Positions 16,052 to 26,076 are shown, counted from the stretch's first letter. The stretch: DNA of 64,000 nucleotides from Coleofasciculus sp. LEGE 07092 (GCF_015207375.1 NZ_JADEWY010000001.1:1-64000); one strand, 5' to 3'. The notes: generated by a model not told the origin, from the letters alone. Program-made: numbers and translations.

Positions 16052-16663
16052 CTGTCTCTCGACGCTATTTCAATTCCACCCCAAACATCTCAACAGCCAA
16101 CTGGTTTGGTTGTAGTCTTGCACGGTTGGGGGGCTAATGCCCAAGATTTGGTCTCTTTGGTGCCAGAATGGGCTCTACCGAATTACCATTTCTTGTTCCC
16201 CAATGCTCCGTTTGCTCACCCCCAAGTGTCAGGGGGTACTATGTGGTACGACCTTGAACGAGAAGATTATCAGGGACTAACCCAAAGCAAGCTAATGCTG
16301 ACAGACTGGATTAAATCCATCGAAAGTGTCACTGGCATTCCTCTCTCCTCCACGGTTTTGACGGGCTTTTCTCAGGGTGGGGCAATGATTCTGGATGTGG
16401 GATTGAGTTTACCAGTAGCTGGTTTAGTCTCCATGAGCGGTTATCTGCATCGAACTCCTCAAAATGTCGAGCCTCCCTTACCACCGGTCTTAATCGCCCA
16501 TGGTAGACAAGATAATGTTGTTCCTTTGAGTGCAGCTCAACGCTTGCGGGACTATTTACTCAACTTAGGAGCACCGATACAGTACAAAGAATTTGATATG
16601 GGACATGAAATTGTCCCAGAGGTTATCGATGTTGTTCGAGATTTTATTTTAGTCAATACGTGA
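16052..16663 (+). CDS. alpha/beta-hydrolase, carboxylesterase/phospholipase (YpfH-like), probable CTG start
   Basis: Serine hydrolase: VVVLHGWGAN (oxyanion loop), GFSQGG (nucleophile Ser), HGRQDNVVP (Asp) and GHEI (His) complete the triad. No ATG/GTG is in frame between the stop at 16016 and the strongly conserved core; TTG 16106 would remove the first strand. CTG 16052 has GGAG seven bases upstream and gives SLDAISIPPQTSQQPTGLVV, the usual N-terminal length of relatives, so I set it as start. The product is about 203 residues, cytoplasmic. Substrates are probably short acyl esters. Confidence 0.8.
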   Translation: MSLDAISIPPQTSQQPTGLVVVLHGWGANAQDLVSLVPEWALPNYHFLFPNAPFAHPQVSGGTMWYDLEREDYQGLTQSKLMLTDWIKSIESVTGIPLSSTVLTGFSQGGAMILDVGLSLPVAGLVSMSGYLHRTPQNVEPPLPPVLIAHGRQDNVVPLSAAQRLRDYLLNLGAPIQYKEFDMGHEIVPEVIDVVRDFILVNT

Positions 16664-16923
16664 GGATTGGTCATGGGTCATGGGTCATTAGCGAATACCA
16701 ACCGATAACTTATCTGTTACATCGGTTACTAAATCTGTTGCCACACTGAATCTGTTGCCACTTGCTGACCAAAGAAGAAAGGACAAACGACAAATCACCA
16801 AAAAACTTACAATACCTTAACGTAACTCTTCCCCAGTCCCGTCCTCAAATAGCGATAATATAAAAGCGGCTGTAGCGTGCTACAGGGCTTAACGACAGAT
16901 GCTATTCAAGGGAGGCGTGAGCA

Positions 16924-17136
16924 ATGGCAACTTTAAGTATTTCCCAGCGCGATCTTTCCACTCTCACTGTAGAAGACGTTGCTGATTTGGCTACTCGTCT
17001 AGAACGAGATGATTACACCAATGCCTTTGAAAGTTTAGATGATTGGCATTTGCTCAGAGCGCTGGCGTTTCAGCGTCCAGAATTAGCCGAACCCTACCTC
17101 TACTTGCTGGATTTGGAAGGCTACGATGAAGCGTGA
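16924..17136 (+). CDS. DUF2555 protein
   Basis: 70 residues, acidic and helical ([50 protein letters not shown]). I recognise this as the small cyanobacterial DUF2555 family. GGGAGG lies about seven bases before the ATG. Its stop overlaps the GTG start of coaBC (GTGA), so the two are coupled. Function unknown. Confidence 0.85.
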   Translation: MATLSISQRDLSTLTVEDVADLATRLERDDYTNAFESLDDWHLLRALAFQRPELAEPYLYLLDLEGYDEA

Positions 17137-18344
17137 GCAACGGTAGACGAGTTTTAATAGGTATAGGCGGTGGCATTGCCGCCTATAAAGTTTGTGAGCT
17201 TATTTCTACCTTATTTAAGGTTGGAATACAAGTCAGGGTCATTCTCACATCTGCGTCTCAAGAATTTATCACTCCTCTTACTGTCAGCACGCTTTCGCGT
17301 CATCCAGCATACAGCGATCGCCTTTTCTGGCAACCAACCCACAACTGCCCAGTTCATATTGAATTGGGAGAATGGGCAGAGGTTTTTGTTATTGCTCCCT
17401 TGACAGCTAACACCTTGGGTAAGTTAGCCCACGGTTTAGCCGATAATTTACTAACTAATACAATACTGGCATCTCGTTGTCCCGTCTTGCTGACACCTGC
17501 GATGAATACCGATATGTGGGAACAGCAGTCTGTGCAGCGCAACTGGCAACAGCTACTGAGTGACTCGAGATATCATAGTGTTGGACCTGGTGCTGGACTG
17601 CTGGCGTGCGATCGCGTTGGTTCCGGACGCATGGCAGAACCTGCTGAAATTTTCACCTCTATTCACTCTTTATTGCATACTGGGGGCAAGCGAGATTTAG
17701 CAGGTAAGCGAGTATTAGTTAGTGCAGGTGGCACGCGGGAGCATTTAGATCCAGTACGATTTATTGGCAATCCCTCCACCGGAAAAATGGGATTGGCTTT
17801 AGCACAAGCTGCTAGGGATCGGGGCGCACAAGTAACGCTAGTATACGCACCCGCTACCTGGGAAATCCCTACAGACATTCAATCCATTCGAGTTGTGAGT
17901 GCTGCTGAGATGCGAGATGCCATGGTGTCCTATTTCCCAGAAGCAGATTTAACTGTCATGGCAGCAGCAGTGGCAGATGTGAAACCCGTAGAGTATGTAC
18001 CGGAGAAGTTACCCAAAAATAAGCTGCCTACTGCCTTAGCCTTAGAACCCGTGCCAGATATCATCGCTGAGTTAGGACGCCTCAAGCAACCTCATCAACG
18101 CTTAGTCGGCTTTGCTGCACAAAGTGGTGATATTGTCAAGCCTGCGTTACAGAAGTTGCAAGCGAAGAAGTTGGACGCGATCGCAGCTAATCCCATTGAT
18201 CAACCTAATGTCGGGTTTGGCAGCGACTCCAATCAAGCGATTTTCATCGACAAACAAGGACGCCAGCAGCAAATTGAACCCTGTAGCAAATTGCAGCTCG
18301 CTCATTATTTGTGGGATTTTATCAGAAGCATTCCCAGAGACTGA
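17133..18344 (+). CDS. coaBC: bifunctional phosphopantothenoylcysteine decarboxylase / phosphopantothenate-cysteine ligase
   Basis: 403 residues, GTG start overlapping DUF2555. The CoaC flavin domain (residues 1-190) shows [26 protein letters not shown] (catalytic His), [20 protein letters not shown] and PAMNTDMWE. The CoaB domain shows [36 protein letters not shown] and [11 protein letters not shown]. It converts 4'-phosphopantothenate to 4'-phosphopantetheine in CoA synthesis. Full length. Confidence 0.97.
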   Translation: MSNGRRVLIGIGGGIAAYKVCELISTLFKVGIQVRVILTSASQEFITPLTVSTLSRHPAYSDRLFWQPTHNCPVHIELGEWAEVFVIAPLTANTLGKLAHGLADNLLTNTILASRCPVLLTPAMNTDMWEQQSVQRNWQQLLSDSRYHSVGPGAGLLACDRVGSGRMAEPAEIFTSIHSLLHTGGKRDLAGKRVLVSAGGTREHLDPVRFIGNPSTGKMGLALAQAARDRGAQVTLVYAPATWEIPTDIQSIRVVSAAEMRDAMVSYFPEADLTVMAAAVADVKPVEYVPEKLPKNKLPTALALEPVPDIIAELGRLKQPHQRLVGFAAQSGDIVKPALQKLQAKKLDAIAANPIDQPNVGFGSDSNQAIFIDKQGRQQQIEPCSKLQLAHYLWDFIRSIPRD

Positions 18345-18381
18345 TACGAAGTTGCAGTCTCTCCCCGTCCGGTAAAAGTAT

Positions 18382-18981
18382 CTACGCCGATCGCAGCGGC
18401 TGAGTTTGCCACTGACGCTGCTGTAACTGATGCATATGGTCAAACAGCTTCCAGCAGTAGGGTTCTGTCAGCCCACAAGTGACTGCACCCCGGAGTACAA
18501 CATTGAAATACCAATCGTCAGGAGCCAGTTCTTCTGCCAACTTATCCACCACCACATAGGTACGGACATCCTTATATAAGTGTCCGCGACAGTGAACTTC
18601 TATTGTTTCTCGCCGATAACCACCACGAGGCACTTCTTCGCGTTCATCTAAGGTATCGCTACACCGCCAAGGCAGGCAATACAAGACTCCTTCAACGATC
18701 GCAGTTGGATCTGGAACAATATCGAGTACTCCACAGTTACGCCGCAAGGATTTGCGATTAAAAGCAAGTCGATACCCATGGAGTAAGCCTGAACCCATGA
18801 CGAAATCGTGGGTACTCTCGCCGAGCGATCGCTTTAAATCCACCGGACACATACAAGAGCCATATGCGAAATAGTAGAAAGTTGGCTCTTTTAGAGGTAG
18901 CTGTAATACATTAGCACCTAGCTGGGAATCTTTGGGAAACGGTGACGGTGAACCTTGACGATCGCTAGACTGAACGCTCAT
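18382..18981 (-). CDS. gamma-glutamylcyclotransferase-fold protein
   Basis: 199 residues, convergent with coaBC. FYYFAYGSCM is the GGCT signature (YGxxM/L) and LDEREEVPRGGYRRE carries the conserved acidic residue used as general acid/base. The first 30 residues are low-complexity and may not belong to the fold. Likely cleaves or binds gamma-glutamyl compounds in the cytosol. The substrate is not certain. Confidence 0.85.
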   Translation of the reverse strand: MSVQSSDRQGSPSPFPKDSQLGANVLQLPLKEPTFYYFAYGSCMCPVDLKRSLGESTHDFVMGSGLLHGYRLAFNRKSLRRNCGVLDIVPDPTAIVEGVLYCLPWRCSDTLDEREEVPRGGYRRETIEVHCRGHLYKDVRTYVVVDKLAEELAPDDWYFNVVLRGAVTCGLTEPYCWKLFDHMHQLQQRQWQTQPLRSA

Positions 18982-19127
18982 TTCTAGAAGATTCTATTTC
19001 TGATTTTAAGTATGGATTATAACAGGAATCTCTTTTATACAACACAATCTCGATAGCTTAACCGTAGATTCCAGGAATTTGAAGTGATTTGTAAAACTAA
19101 TGAGACAGCAAGTGGACTTTCACTATT

Positions 19128-19151
19128 AGCCCGGAGTTCAAACTCCGGGCT
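19128..19151. repeat. palindrome AGCCCGGAGTT / AACTCCGGGCT
   Basis: 11-bp perfect arms around a CA centre, downstream (on the minus strand) of the 19196-20611 gene. A member of the same palindrome type (TGCCCGGAG...CTCCGGGCA) sits inside the nrdJ intein at 39091-39113, so this is a dispersed repeat family. It could double as a terminator although no T tract follows. Confidence 0.8.
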
Positions 19152-19195
19152 GATTTTCGGGCTTACCGACAAAGGTACAAGTATCAAGTGAAAAC

Positions 19196-20611
19196 TTACC
19201 TCGCCATCTGATTCCAAGCTTGAACAACCGTCTGCAACGATTCAGGCAGTTGGTTTTGAGCGATATCAGCGTAGCGAGTCGTACCTGTTTTACTTGTGAG
19301 CGTGACGGTGAAGTAGTCAGCAGCTCCCGTAGGTGCAGGAAATGCCAGTTGATTGAACTGAGAAAACGTCTGCCGCTCTAGCAATTGCTGAAACTGCCGT
19401 AACTGTCGCCGGGAAATCCGATGAATCTCCGGTTTGGATGGGGTGTTATTATTCCGACCCAGTTGCACTCGGCTAACTTGCCCATTATTCATCAAAGTGG
19501 TTTGATAGGTCATACCCGCAATACCACCACTTGTAATTGCTCGAAAAACTTCTCGCTGTCCTAACGGTGACGGCAGTTCACTCACCGGAATTTTGGTCGC
19601 GGAATTGGGTAAATTGCCATCACTGATGTTGCTAGCTGACTCATTGAACCTCACCTGAGAACCATTAGAACTAGCATGATAAATCAATCGTTGTTCACCA
19701 GCCCCTACAGTTACCTGCCAAATAGGGACTAAATCCCTGGTGCAGCCTTCACCGGGACGGGGTAACTCTAGACAACTACTGCTCCCTCGAATCTGGTTAG
19801 ATTTGACAACTGTTAGCCGATAGGTTGGTATACCTGTGCGCTGAGATGCTGTCCGCAAAACAGCATCGGTAACGGAAGACGGAGCATCCCCGATATTACT
19901 AGCATCTTCATTAAGTCTGACTAGGGAACCTTTGGCATCCGTGCGATAAACCAAGCGTTGCCGTCCGCCTTCTACAGTTACCTCCCAACCCATTTGGGCA
20001 ATCTCGGTGCAAATTTCATCTGGTTGCAGCAGTCCCAGACATCCGTTCGTTACCATTTGTTGGGCTTTAACAATGCGGAGCTGAGACGTAGATAACCTTG
20101 TACGCTGGGATGCGGCTTGCAACACGGCATCAGCAATGGAACGCGGCAAATCAGCAGAAGGATTACCCGCGTTTTCGGGTTCTATCCGTAACGTGTCGCC
20201 CTGACTATCTGTGCGGTAAATCCAAGTTTGGCGTCCATTAGACATCACCACGCGCCAACCTTCTACCAACATTTCACCGCAGAATTCGTTGGGTTTTGCC
20301 AGTCCCAGACAGGTATTCGACCAGGTTTCTGGACTAGAACTAACGACTCTCCACTGACCGCGAGGGCTTCCAGTACGATTGGCTAGGTCTTCACGAACAG
20401 CATTGAGAACAGCAGGAGGTAATCGGTTAGGGCGAGACTGCTGAGAAGTAGTAACATCCTCACGGCGACGGTTCAAGCCTTCAGTATGTTGAGACGGTTG
20501 CGTTACAGAAGCAGTAGCAGCATCTAATACGGCTATACCAGCACTTAGGGACAAAAGGCTGGTTAGAGCTAAAGTGGCGAAAATTCGTTGGGCTTGGCGA
20601 TCGCGTTTCAT
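19196..20611 (-). CDS. secreted protein with three tandem repeats, function unknown
   Basis: About 471 residues from ATG 20611; the frame upstream to 20743 is not protein-like. Residues 1-33 (MKRDRQAQRIFATLALTSLL ...AATA) form a signal peptide. Three repeats of about 75 residues share (D)AVLxxASQRTG..LRIVK... CLGL..P.E.C ... GW.VxVxxGRQRLIYRTDxxG, each with two Cys that could pair. The C-terminal part (residues about 350-471) is different: a YADIAQNQLPESLQTVVQAW helix after beta strands. Probably periplasmic or extracellular. Confidence 0.75.
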   Translation of the reverse strand: MKRDRQAQRIFATLALTSLLSLSAGIAVLDAATASVTQPSQHTEGLNRRREDVTTSQQSRPNRLPPAVLNAVREDLANRTGSPRGQWRVVSSSPETWSNTCLGLAKPNEFCGEMLVEGWRVVMSNGRQTWIYRTDSQGDTLRIEPENAGNPSADLPRSIADAVLQAASQRTRLSTSQLRIVKAQQMVTNGCLGLLQPDEICTEIAQMGWEVTVEGGRQRLVYRTDAKGSLVRLNEDASNIGDAPSSVTDAVLRTASQRTGIPTYRLTVVKSNQIRGSSSCLELPRPGEGCTRDLVPIWQVTVGAGEQRLIYHASSNGSQVRFNESASNISDGNLPNSATKIPVSELPSPLGQREVFRAITSGGIAGMTYQTTLMNNGQVSRVQLGRNNNTPSKPEIHRISRRQLRQFQQLLERQTFSQFNQLAFPAPTGAADYFTVTLTSKTGTTRYADIAQNQLPESLQTVVQAWNQMAR

Positions 20612-20952
20612 AGTCAATACCTTACCTTTAACGCAATACGCTGCTGTTATTTCCAGCAAACGTATAAAAGTACACAGAAAAATGGGACGTTTAACTAACG
20701 CTAGGAAGTTCCGCAGTTTAAATGGCATTTGGGTGGCAAACACTTCCCAAAACCTACTGTCACTGCTCTTTAATCAAACTTAAAAGTGATTTAGCCAAAA
20801 GCGCATCACCTTGTCAGTTCAGTCAACAGGGTGATTTGGTGCAACGGAGCTAAAAACGCTACAGTTACCTTGTTAAGGACTGCGTTTGAGATAGGATCAA
20901 AATAGACAGGCAGCAGACGGACATTGAGCGCTTAGAAGCAGATACCTAATCG

Positions 20953-21144
20953 ATGCTGCATTTGGTAAAGCTTCTGAAGAAACTTTCGGAAGTGCTGTCT
21001 CGTCAAGCTGTCTGCCGTGCGCTAAATCTGTCTTGTCTCGTAGGGACTAGAGCCTATAAGCTGGCTACCTGGATTTGGCGTAAACTAGGCAAAGCTACAT
21101 CAGAGTCTTTGACGTTAGTCACCGATAAAACCAATGACTACTAA
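20953..21144 (+). CDS. possible small basic protein upstream of lptA-like gene
   Basis: 63 residues (MLHLVKLLKKLSEVLSRQAV start), amphipathic and basic. The stop overlaps the lptA-like start by 11 bases, which would allow coupling. No family recognised, no strong ribosome-binding site; may equally be part of the 5' leader. Confidence 0.3.
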   Translation: MLHLVKLLKKLSEVLSRQAVCRALNLSCLVGTRAYKLATWIWRKLGKATSESLTLVTDKTNDY

Positions 21145-21646
21145 CTTGAAGCAAGGTCTGGGTTTAGTATTAATGCTGCCAATAACCTTGCTCGGAGCGA
21201 TCGCCACTCCGGCTTATCTCCAAAACGCCCAAGCTCAGACAGGAGATGGACGTGCTATTACCGTTCGTGCCGATGTCCAGGAAGCTAACTCCCTAACCGG
21301 GGTGGTTACAGCTCGCGGAAACGTACAAATCGACTACCCTGCTCGACAAATCCAAGCCACTGCTGCTCAAGCCCAATATTTTAGCAAGGAACGCCGCATT
21401 ATTCTCAGTGGCAATGTCTACGTTTTGCAGCAAGGCAATAGCTTGCGGGGCGAAACCATTACTTATTTAATTGATGAAGGACGCTTTATCGCCCTGCCTG
21501 AAGACCAAGGGCAGCAGGTAGAATCCATTTATATTGTTTCTGACCCAGAAGCGCCCACACAGCCTGTAGCGCCGCCTGTGACTCCCCCATTTAATCCCAA
21601 ACCGGCATTCAAAACGCCAGTCAGCGATCCAGCGTCTGGGCAGTGA
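21134..21646 (+). CDS. LptA/OstA-like periplasmic protein
   Basis: 170 residues: signal peptide (to about residue 35, AYLQNAQA), then an OstA/LptA beta-jellyroll stretch (ITVRADVQEANSLTGVVTARGNVQIDYPARQIQATAAQAQYF, RRIILSGNVYVLQQGNSLRGETITYLIDEGRF) and a Pro-rich tail. It would form part of the periplasmic bridge for lipopolysaccharide export. The gene for an LptB-type ATPase follows 51 bases later and an LptF/G permease 2 kb on, so context supports the call. Confidence 0.88.
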   Translation: MTTNLKQGLGLVLMLPITLLGAIATPAYLQNAQAQTGDGRAITVRADVQEANSLTGVVTARGNVQIDYPARQIQATAAQAQYFSKERRIILSGNVYVLQQGNSLRGETITYLIDEGRFIALPEDQGQQVESIYIVSDPEAPTQPVAPPVTPPFNPKPAFKTPVSDPASGQ

Positions 21647-21697
21647 TTGGTAATTGGGGACGAACCCCCAACGAACCATCAATAACTGAGGTGCGGG

Positions 21698-22426
21698 TTG
21701 AAAATTGTATTAGAAAATATCCATAAGTCTTATAACAAACGGTCAATTGTCAGTCGCGTCAATCTTTCCGTAGCCCAAGGGGAAGTCGTGGGACTACTCG
21801 GTCCTAATGGTGCTGGCAAAACGACAACGTTTTATATTGCCACCGGATTGGAAAAACCTGACCGGGGTATAGTCTGGCTAGACGATCGCGACATTACCAA
21901 TCTACCCATACACAAACGGGCGAATCTGGGTATCGGCTATCTAGCTCAAGAACCCAGTATTTTCCGCAACCTCACTGTCTGGGATAATATTCAACTGATA
22001 CTCGAACAAACGGGCGTCCCGCGTCAGGAGTGGCGCTGGCGGCTGCACAAGTTACTAGAGGAGTTCAGCCTGGAAAAAGTGGCTTACACCTTGGGGCGTC
22101 AAGTCTCTGGAGGAGAGCGGCGTCGAACTGAACTGGCACGTTCCTTAGCCTCTGGTGTAGAAGGACCAAAATTTTTATTTTTAGATGAGCCGTTTGCAGG
22201 TGTTGACCCTATTGCTGTGTCAGAAATTCAAAAAATTATTGCCCAATTGCGCGATCGCCAAATGGGCATTTTGATTACCGATCACAACGTCCGGGAAACC
22301 CTGGCAATTACTGATCGCGCCTACATTATGCGAGATGGACAAATCTTAGCATCGGGTAGTGCTGAAGAACTTTACAGCAATCCACTCGTTCGGCAGTATT
22401 ACCTGGGTGATGAATTTCAGCAATAA
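21698..22426 (+). CDS. lptB: LPS export ABC transporter ATP-binding protein
   Basis: 242 residues, TTG start with GAGG upstream; no in-frame ATG would keep the first strand. GLLGPNGAGKTT (Walker A), YLAQEPSIFRNLTV (Q-loop), VSGGERRRTELARSLA (ABC signature) and FLFLDEPFAGVDPIA (Walker B) then ITDHNVRE (H-loop). The EPSIFRNLTVWDNI text is diagnostic of LptB. It powers lipopolysaccharide extraction with LptF/G. Confidence 0.95.
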   Translation: MKIVLENIHKSYNKRSIVSRVNLSVAQGEVVGLLGPNGAGKTTTFYIATGLEKPDRGIVWLDDRDITNLPIHKRANLGIGYLAQEPSIFRNLTVWDNIQLILEQTGVPRQEWRWRLHKLLEEFSLEKVAYTLGRQVSGGERRRTELARSLASGVEGPKFLFLDEPFAGVDPIAVSEIQKIIAQLRDRQMGILITDHNVRETLAITDRAYIMRDGQILASGSAEELYSNPLVRQYYLGDEFQQ

Positions 22427-22588
22427 CGAAATTGTTCAAAATTCTAGTACTTTGATGTAAAGAATTATTTCAAAGCTCGCGCTAGTTTTTGCCTTGGTTT
22501 TAAAGCAATCGTCAATTAGTGACAGACAATGTGGGAGGATGATTGGTTGTAATTAACGTGCAGCGTTCTCAAATAGGAGTATTAGCCC

Positions 22589-23332
22589 TTGGCAACCCTT
22601 CGCTGTCGAGATGTCACGTTCCCGAATATCCAAGCGGTCATTTTTGATAAAGATGGCACACTAGAGGATTCCCAAGATTTTTTGCGAGAATTGGGGCAAA
22701 AGCGATCGCGTCTGATTGATGCTCAAATCCCTGGAATCGGAGAGCCGCTACTGATGGCATTTGGTATCAATGAAGACACCCTTGACCCGACAGGGTTAAT
22801 GGCAGTGGGTAGTCGTCGAGAAAATGAAATTGCGGCGGCGGCTTATATTGCGGAGACGGGGAGGGGTTGGTTAGAGTCGTTAGCGATCGCTCACCGTGCT
22901 TTTGAAGAAACGGATCAATATCTTAAAGATGCTGCGGGAACATCACCCCTGTTTGCTGGGTGTCTGGAAGTGCTGAAATTTCTTTCAGATGCGGGTTTGA
23001 AACTGGGAATTCTTTCTGCTGACTCTACATCAGGAGTACAGGCATTTGTCAAGCGTCACCAACTTGACTCCTATATTCAGTTACAGGAAGGCGTGGATAC
23101 AGAACTGAGCAAACCTGATCCGGCATTATTTCTGCAAGCTTGCCAAACCCTAGGCGTTGAACCTGCCTCAACCCTGATGGTTGGAGATTCGGCGGGGGAT
23201 ATAGAAATGGGACGCCGTGGGGGTGCGGCGGGTTGTATTGGTATTCGTTGGGGCAATGGGGGGGATGTTGGGTTAGCAGGCGCTGATGTTGCGATCGCGC
23301 AGTTGGATGAAATTCAAGTGGTGGATGCTTGA
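22589..23332 (+). CDS. HAD-superfamily hydrolase
   Basis: 247 residues, TTG start with GGAG nine bases upstream. HAD motif I FDKDGTLEDS, motif II LGILSADST, motif III Lys in ELSKPDPALF and motif IV MVGDSAGDIEMGRRGG are complete. The cap between motifs I and II is helical (C1 type) as in phosphoglycolate phosphatase and related sugar phosphatases. Substrate not assignable. Inserted between two Lpt genes and may be co-transcribed. Confidence 0.9.
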   Translation: MATLRCRDVTFPNIQAVIFDKDGTLEDSQDFLRELGQKRSRLIDAQIPGIGEPLLMAFGINEDTLDPTGLMAVGSRRENEIAAAAYIAETGRGWLESLAIAHRAFEETDQYLKDAAGTSPLFAGCLEVLKFLSDAGLKLGILSADSTSGVQAFVKRHQLDSYIQLQEGVDTELSKPDPALFLQACQTLGVEPASTLMVGDSAGDIEMGRRGGAAGCIGIRWGNGGDVGLAGADVAIAQLDEIQVVDA

Positions 23333-23552
23333 TATATAGCGGTTTTCACTTACATGAGGTACAGTCCCATTCCCTACTCCCTGCCTTACCCTCTCAGTGT
23401 AGAGTAGGGTAGTATGGGTAGTCTGTGGAATGAAATACCGAAAATGGTGATCGGTGCGCTCCATCATAGGTGCGACACTTAAAGGATAATTCCATTCAGT
23501 AGTAGTGATATTGGGTAAAATTCACAACCTTTTCTAGCCCTCACCTTCAAGA

Positions 23553-24716
23553 ATGACTGTCGCTAAATACAAATCCCCACTCTTACTCATTCCCGGTTTA
23601 TCGGTGATGGATCGCTACATTATCACCGAACTCATTCCGCCATTTCTGTTTGGCATGGGAATGTTTTCAGCCGTTGGAGTCACCATTGGTAGCTTATTTG
23701 ACCTGATGCGTCGAGCTGTGGATGAGGGGTTGCCTGCCACGCTGGTACTGAAAGTACTAGTACTCAGCCTGCCGCAATTTATTGCCTATGCCTTTCCCAC
23801 ATCAATCTTGCTGGCGACTTTATTAACCTACAGCCGTCTCTCTAGCGACAGTGAACTGACTGCCCTGCGAAGCTGCGGCGTCAGTATTTATCGTCTCGTA
23901 CTACCAGGAATCCTCCTGAGTTTGCTCGTTACCGGTCTGACTTTTCTCTTCAATGAACAGATAGTGCCAGCCGCTAACTATCAAGCGACTGTTACCATGG
24001 AGCGAGCACTCAACGAAGAAAAACCACCTTTCAAAGAACGGAATATCTTTTATCGAGAATACGATAGCGTCGATCAAGAAGGAAATAAAGAAACGATACT
24101 GAAGCGTCTCTTTTATGCTCAACAGTTTGATGGCGAACGGATGAGAGGCTTAACAATTCTTGACTGGTCGCAGCAAGGTCTTAACCAAATCGTGACAGCA
24201 GAATCGGCCGTGTGGAATTTCACCCAAAGTACCTGGGATTTCTTCAACGGCACTATTTATTTAATCGCTCCTGATGCATCCTACCGCAACATCTTGCGGT
24301 TTACCCACCAACAGCTACAACTACCGCGCACTCCCCTAGACTTGGCGAACAAAGGTCGAGACTATGATGAGATGAATATCGCCGAATCTAGAGAGCGTCT
24401 GAAGTTAGAGAGAGCCAGCGGTGACGAAGATGACGTGCGCAAGATCCTAATCCGCATTCACCAAAGAATTGCCCTACCCTTCGCTTGTTTGGTCTTTGGC
24501 TTGGTCGGTAGTGCTTTGGGAAATAGCCCCCAACGCACCAACAAAGCCACCGGCTTTGGGGTCAGTGTGTTAGTGATTTTTATTTACTATATGCTAATGG
24601 CTGTAGGAGATGCTCTGGGACTCAGTAATTACCTACCGCCAATCGTGGCAGCTTGGTTGCCAAACTTGTTGTGTTTGAGTGTTGGTGGATTTTTGTTAGT
24701 CAAAACGGCTCAATAG
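23553..24716 (+). CDS. LptF/LptG (YjgP/YjgQ) family permease
   Basis: 387 residues. Three N-terminal membrane helices (residues about 30-135), a periplasmic beta-jellyroll middle (about 140-300) and three C-terminal helices (about 310-385). DRYIITELIPPFLFGMGMFSAV and LPQFIAYAFPTSILLATLLTYSRLSSDSELTALRSCGVS are hallmark YjgP/YjgQ segments. Cyanobacteria often carry a single such protein that would act as a homodimer with LptB. Confidence 0.93.
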   Translation: MTVAKYKSPLLLIPGLSVMDRYIITELIPPFLFGMGMFSAVGVTIGSLFDLMRRAVDEGLPATLVLKVLVLSLPQFIAYAFPTSILLATLLTYSRLSSDSELTALRSCGVSIYRLVLPGILLSLLVTGLTFLFNEQIVPAANYQATVTMERALNEEKPPFKERNIFYREYDSVDQEGNKETILKRLFYAQQFDGERMRGLTILDWSQQGLNQIVTAESAVWNFTQSTWDFFNGTIYLIAPDASYRNILRFTHQQLQLPRTPLDLANKGRDYDEMNIAESRERLKLERASGDEDDVRKILIRIHQRIALPFACLVFGLVGSALGNSPQRTNKATGFGVSVLVIFIYYMLMAVGDALGLSNYLPPIVAAWLPNLLCLSVGGFLLVKTAQ

Positions 24717-24914
24717 TTCATTAAGTCGCGCCCTTTCCTACCCCATACCTTCCACCCTGTTAAAGGTTCATCCTTCGCTTTGAGCAAGCAATAAACCACA
24801 GGTATGCCCTTGGTTAATGACTTAAAGTGTTTCATTCAAATTAAAACCGCTATAGTAGAAGCTAGGAGCTTTGTCGCTGCTACAGAATCGTAAGTCCAGC
24901 TACACGATTGCACC

Positions 24915-25982
24915 ATGTCTTCTCCTAATCAACTTCCTGCCTACTTCCGCTATTTAAAAGCCCGATTACAGCCTTTTAAGCGACCTGCATTTTGGATTTC
25001 CTCAATGGGGCTGTTGCTAGTTCTGCTTTTTGCCTGGGAGTATTGGAATGATCCAGAGTGGTTCAGTTTTCTAGAAACAAGTCCGAGCGATGATTTGTTC
25101 GCTCCGGCTGAACCAACCCTCTCCTCTGAAGAACTTGCCGCAACCGTTGCCGAGATCGACAGTTCCTCAGTACTGCTCGAAGAATTTAACCCCGAAAAAG
25201 CTTTAGCTTTAACGAATTTACCAGACTCAACGGCTGAAAAACAGGACTCAGGAGGATTGCTGAGTGAGTTGGCACCTGCAAACACCCAACAAGAATCTGC
25301 TCCCTCAATTCTCAAGGAAACATCTGAAGCTAAATCAAACTCCAGCAATCCCTTCGCAAAATCTGCACAAGACTTTTTAAATGCTGGAATTTTCTCTGGC
25401 ACTAACCTGTTTGCCAATCCCAATTCTTCTTCTACGGATACAGAGTCTTCTTCCTCAACAGGTGGCGATGTCGGCAGCATAAATTTGCTCAACATCTCAA
25501 ACACCGACTCAGGTAAGGCATCCACTAGTCCCTCATCGAACACACCCACCGGAGTCAGGGGAACGGGTTCTGCTAGCAGCAGCAGTAGCACTCAGACTTT
25601 GCCAATTCCTACCAATCGTGGACAAGACATAGCTCCATCTACTATTGTGCCAATAACTCCCTACAGTGGTGCGGGGCAAGTTAACTATCCGCCTGCTACT
25701 GTACCAGGAGCAAGTAGCTATAACGGTGCTGGACAGATGAATTATTCCACTGCTCCCGTACCGAGCGCACCCCGTTACAACGGTGCTGGACAACAGGCTT
25801 ATCCACCCGCTGCCGCACCAAATGCAACAGGTTATGGTACTTATCCGACAACTCCTAATAACGTCGGGCAGTACTCGAATCAACCTTCTAACGGATTTCC
25901 CAACTCATCAGGAGTCAACTCAACACCGATATCGCCAGGGTTGCAGCCGAGTCAGCTCAATGGCTCGAATCTGAATCGTTAA
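24915..25982 (+). CDS. single-pass membrane protein with long disordered Ser/Pro/Asn-rich tail
   Basis: 355 residues. One membrane helix at residues about 25-43 (ISSMGLLLVLLFAWEYW) and then about 310 residues of low-complexity sequence. From about residue 235 there are imperfect repeats of the type Y(S/N)GAGQxxYPxAxVPxA (three copies). Probably anchored in the plasma membrane with the tail in the periplasm. No family recognised; rapid divergence expected. Confidence 0.7.
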   Translation: MSSPNQLPAYFRYLKARLQPFKRPAFWISSMGLLLVLLFAWEYWNDPEWFSFLETSPSDDLFAPAEPTLSSEELAATVAEIDSSSVLLEEFNPEKALALTNLPDSTAEKQDSGGLLSELAPANTQQESAPSILKETSEAKSNSSNPFAKSAQDFLNAGIFSGTNLFANPNSSSTDTESSSSTGGDVGSINLLNISNTDSGKASTSPSSNTPTGVRGTGSASSSSSTQTLPIPTNRGQDIAPSTIVPITPYSGAGQVNYPPATVPGASSYNGAGQMNYSTAPVPSAPRYNGAGQQAYPPAAAPNATGYGTYPTTPNNVGQYSNQPSNGFPNSSGVNSTPISPGLQPSQLNGSNLNR

Positions 25983-25999
25983 GTTGTTTTTTAAAGAGG

Positions 26000-26065
26000 G
26001 GTAGGGTTTAGGAAATAAGGGGACAAGGGGACAAAGAAAATTCTATTACCCCCATACCCCCTTGC
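26000..26065. repeat. G-rich then C-rich repeat tract between convergent genes
   Basis: GGGGACAAGGGGACAAAG followed by ACCCCCATACCCCC. The two arms can pair imperfectly and sit between the convergent stops of 24915-25982 and icd, so may serve as a bidirectional terminator. Same family as 6061 and 42866. Confidence 0.5.
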
Positions 26066-26076
26066 CACTTTTCAGG

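Noticed and set aside
19035-19217. 60-codon minus frame after the secreted-repeat gene
   Set aside because: Crosses the palindrome at 19128 and has no protein-like text.
24950-25883. Long minus frames across the disordered-tail gene
   Set aside because: The plus-strand gene has a membrane helix and internal repeats; the minus frames are composition artefacts.
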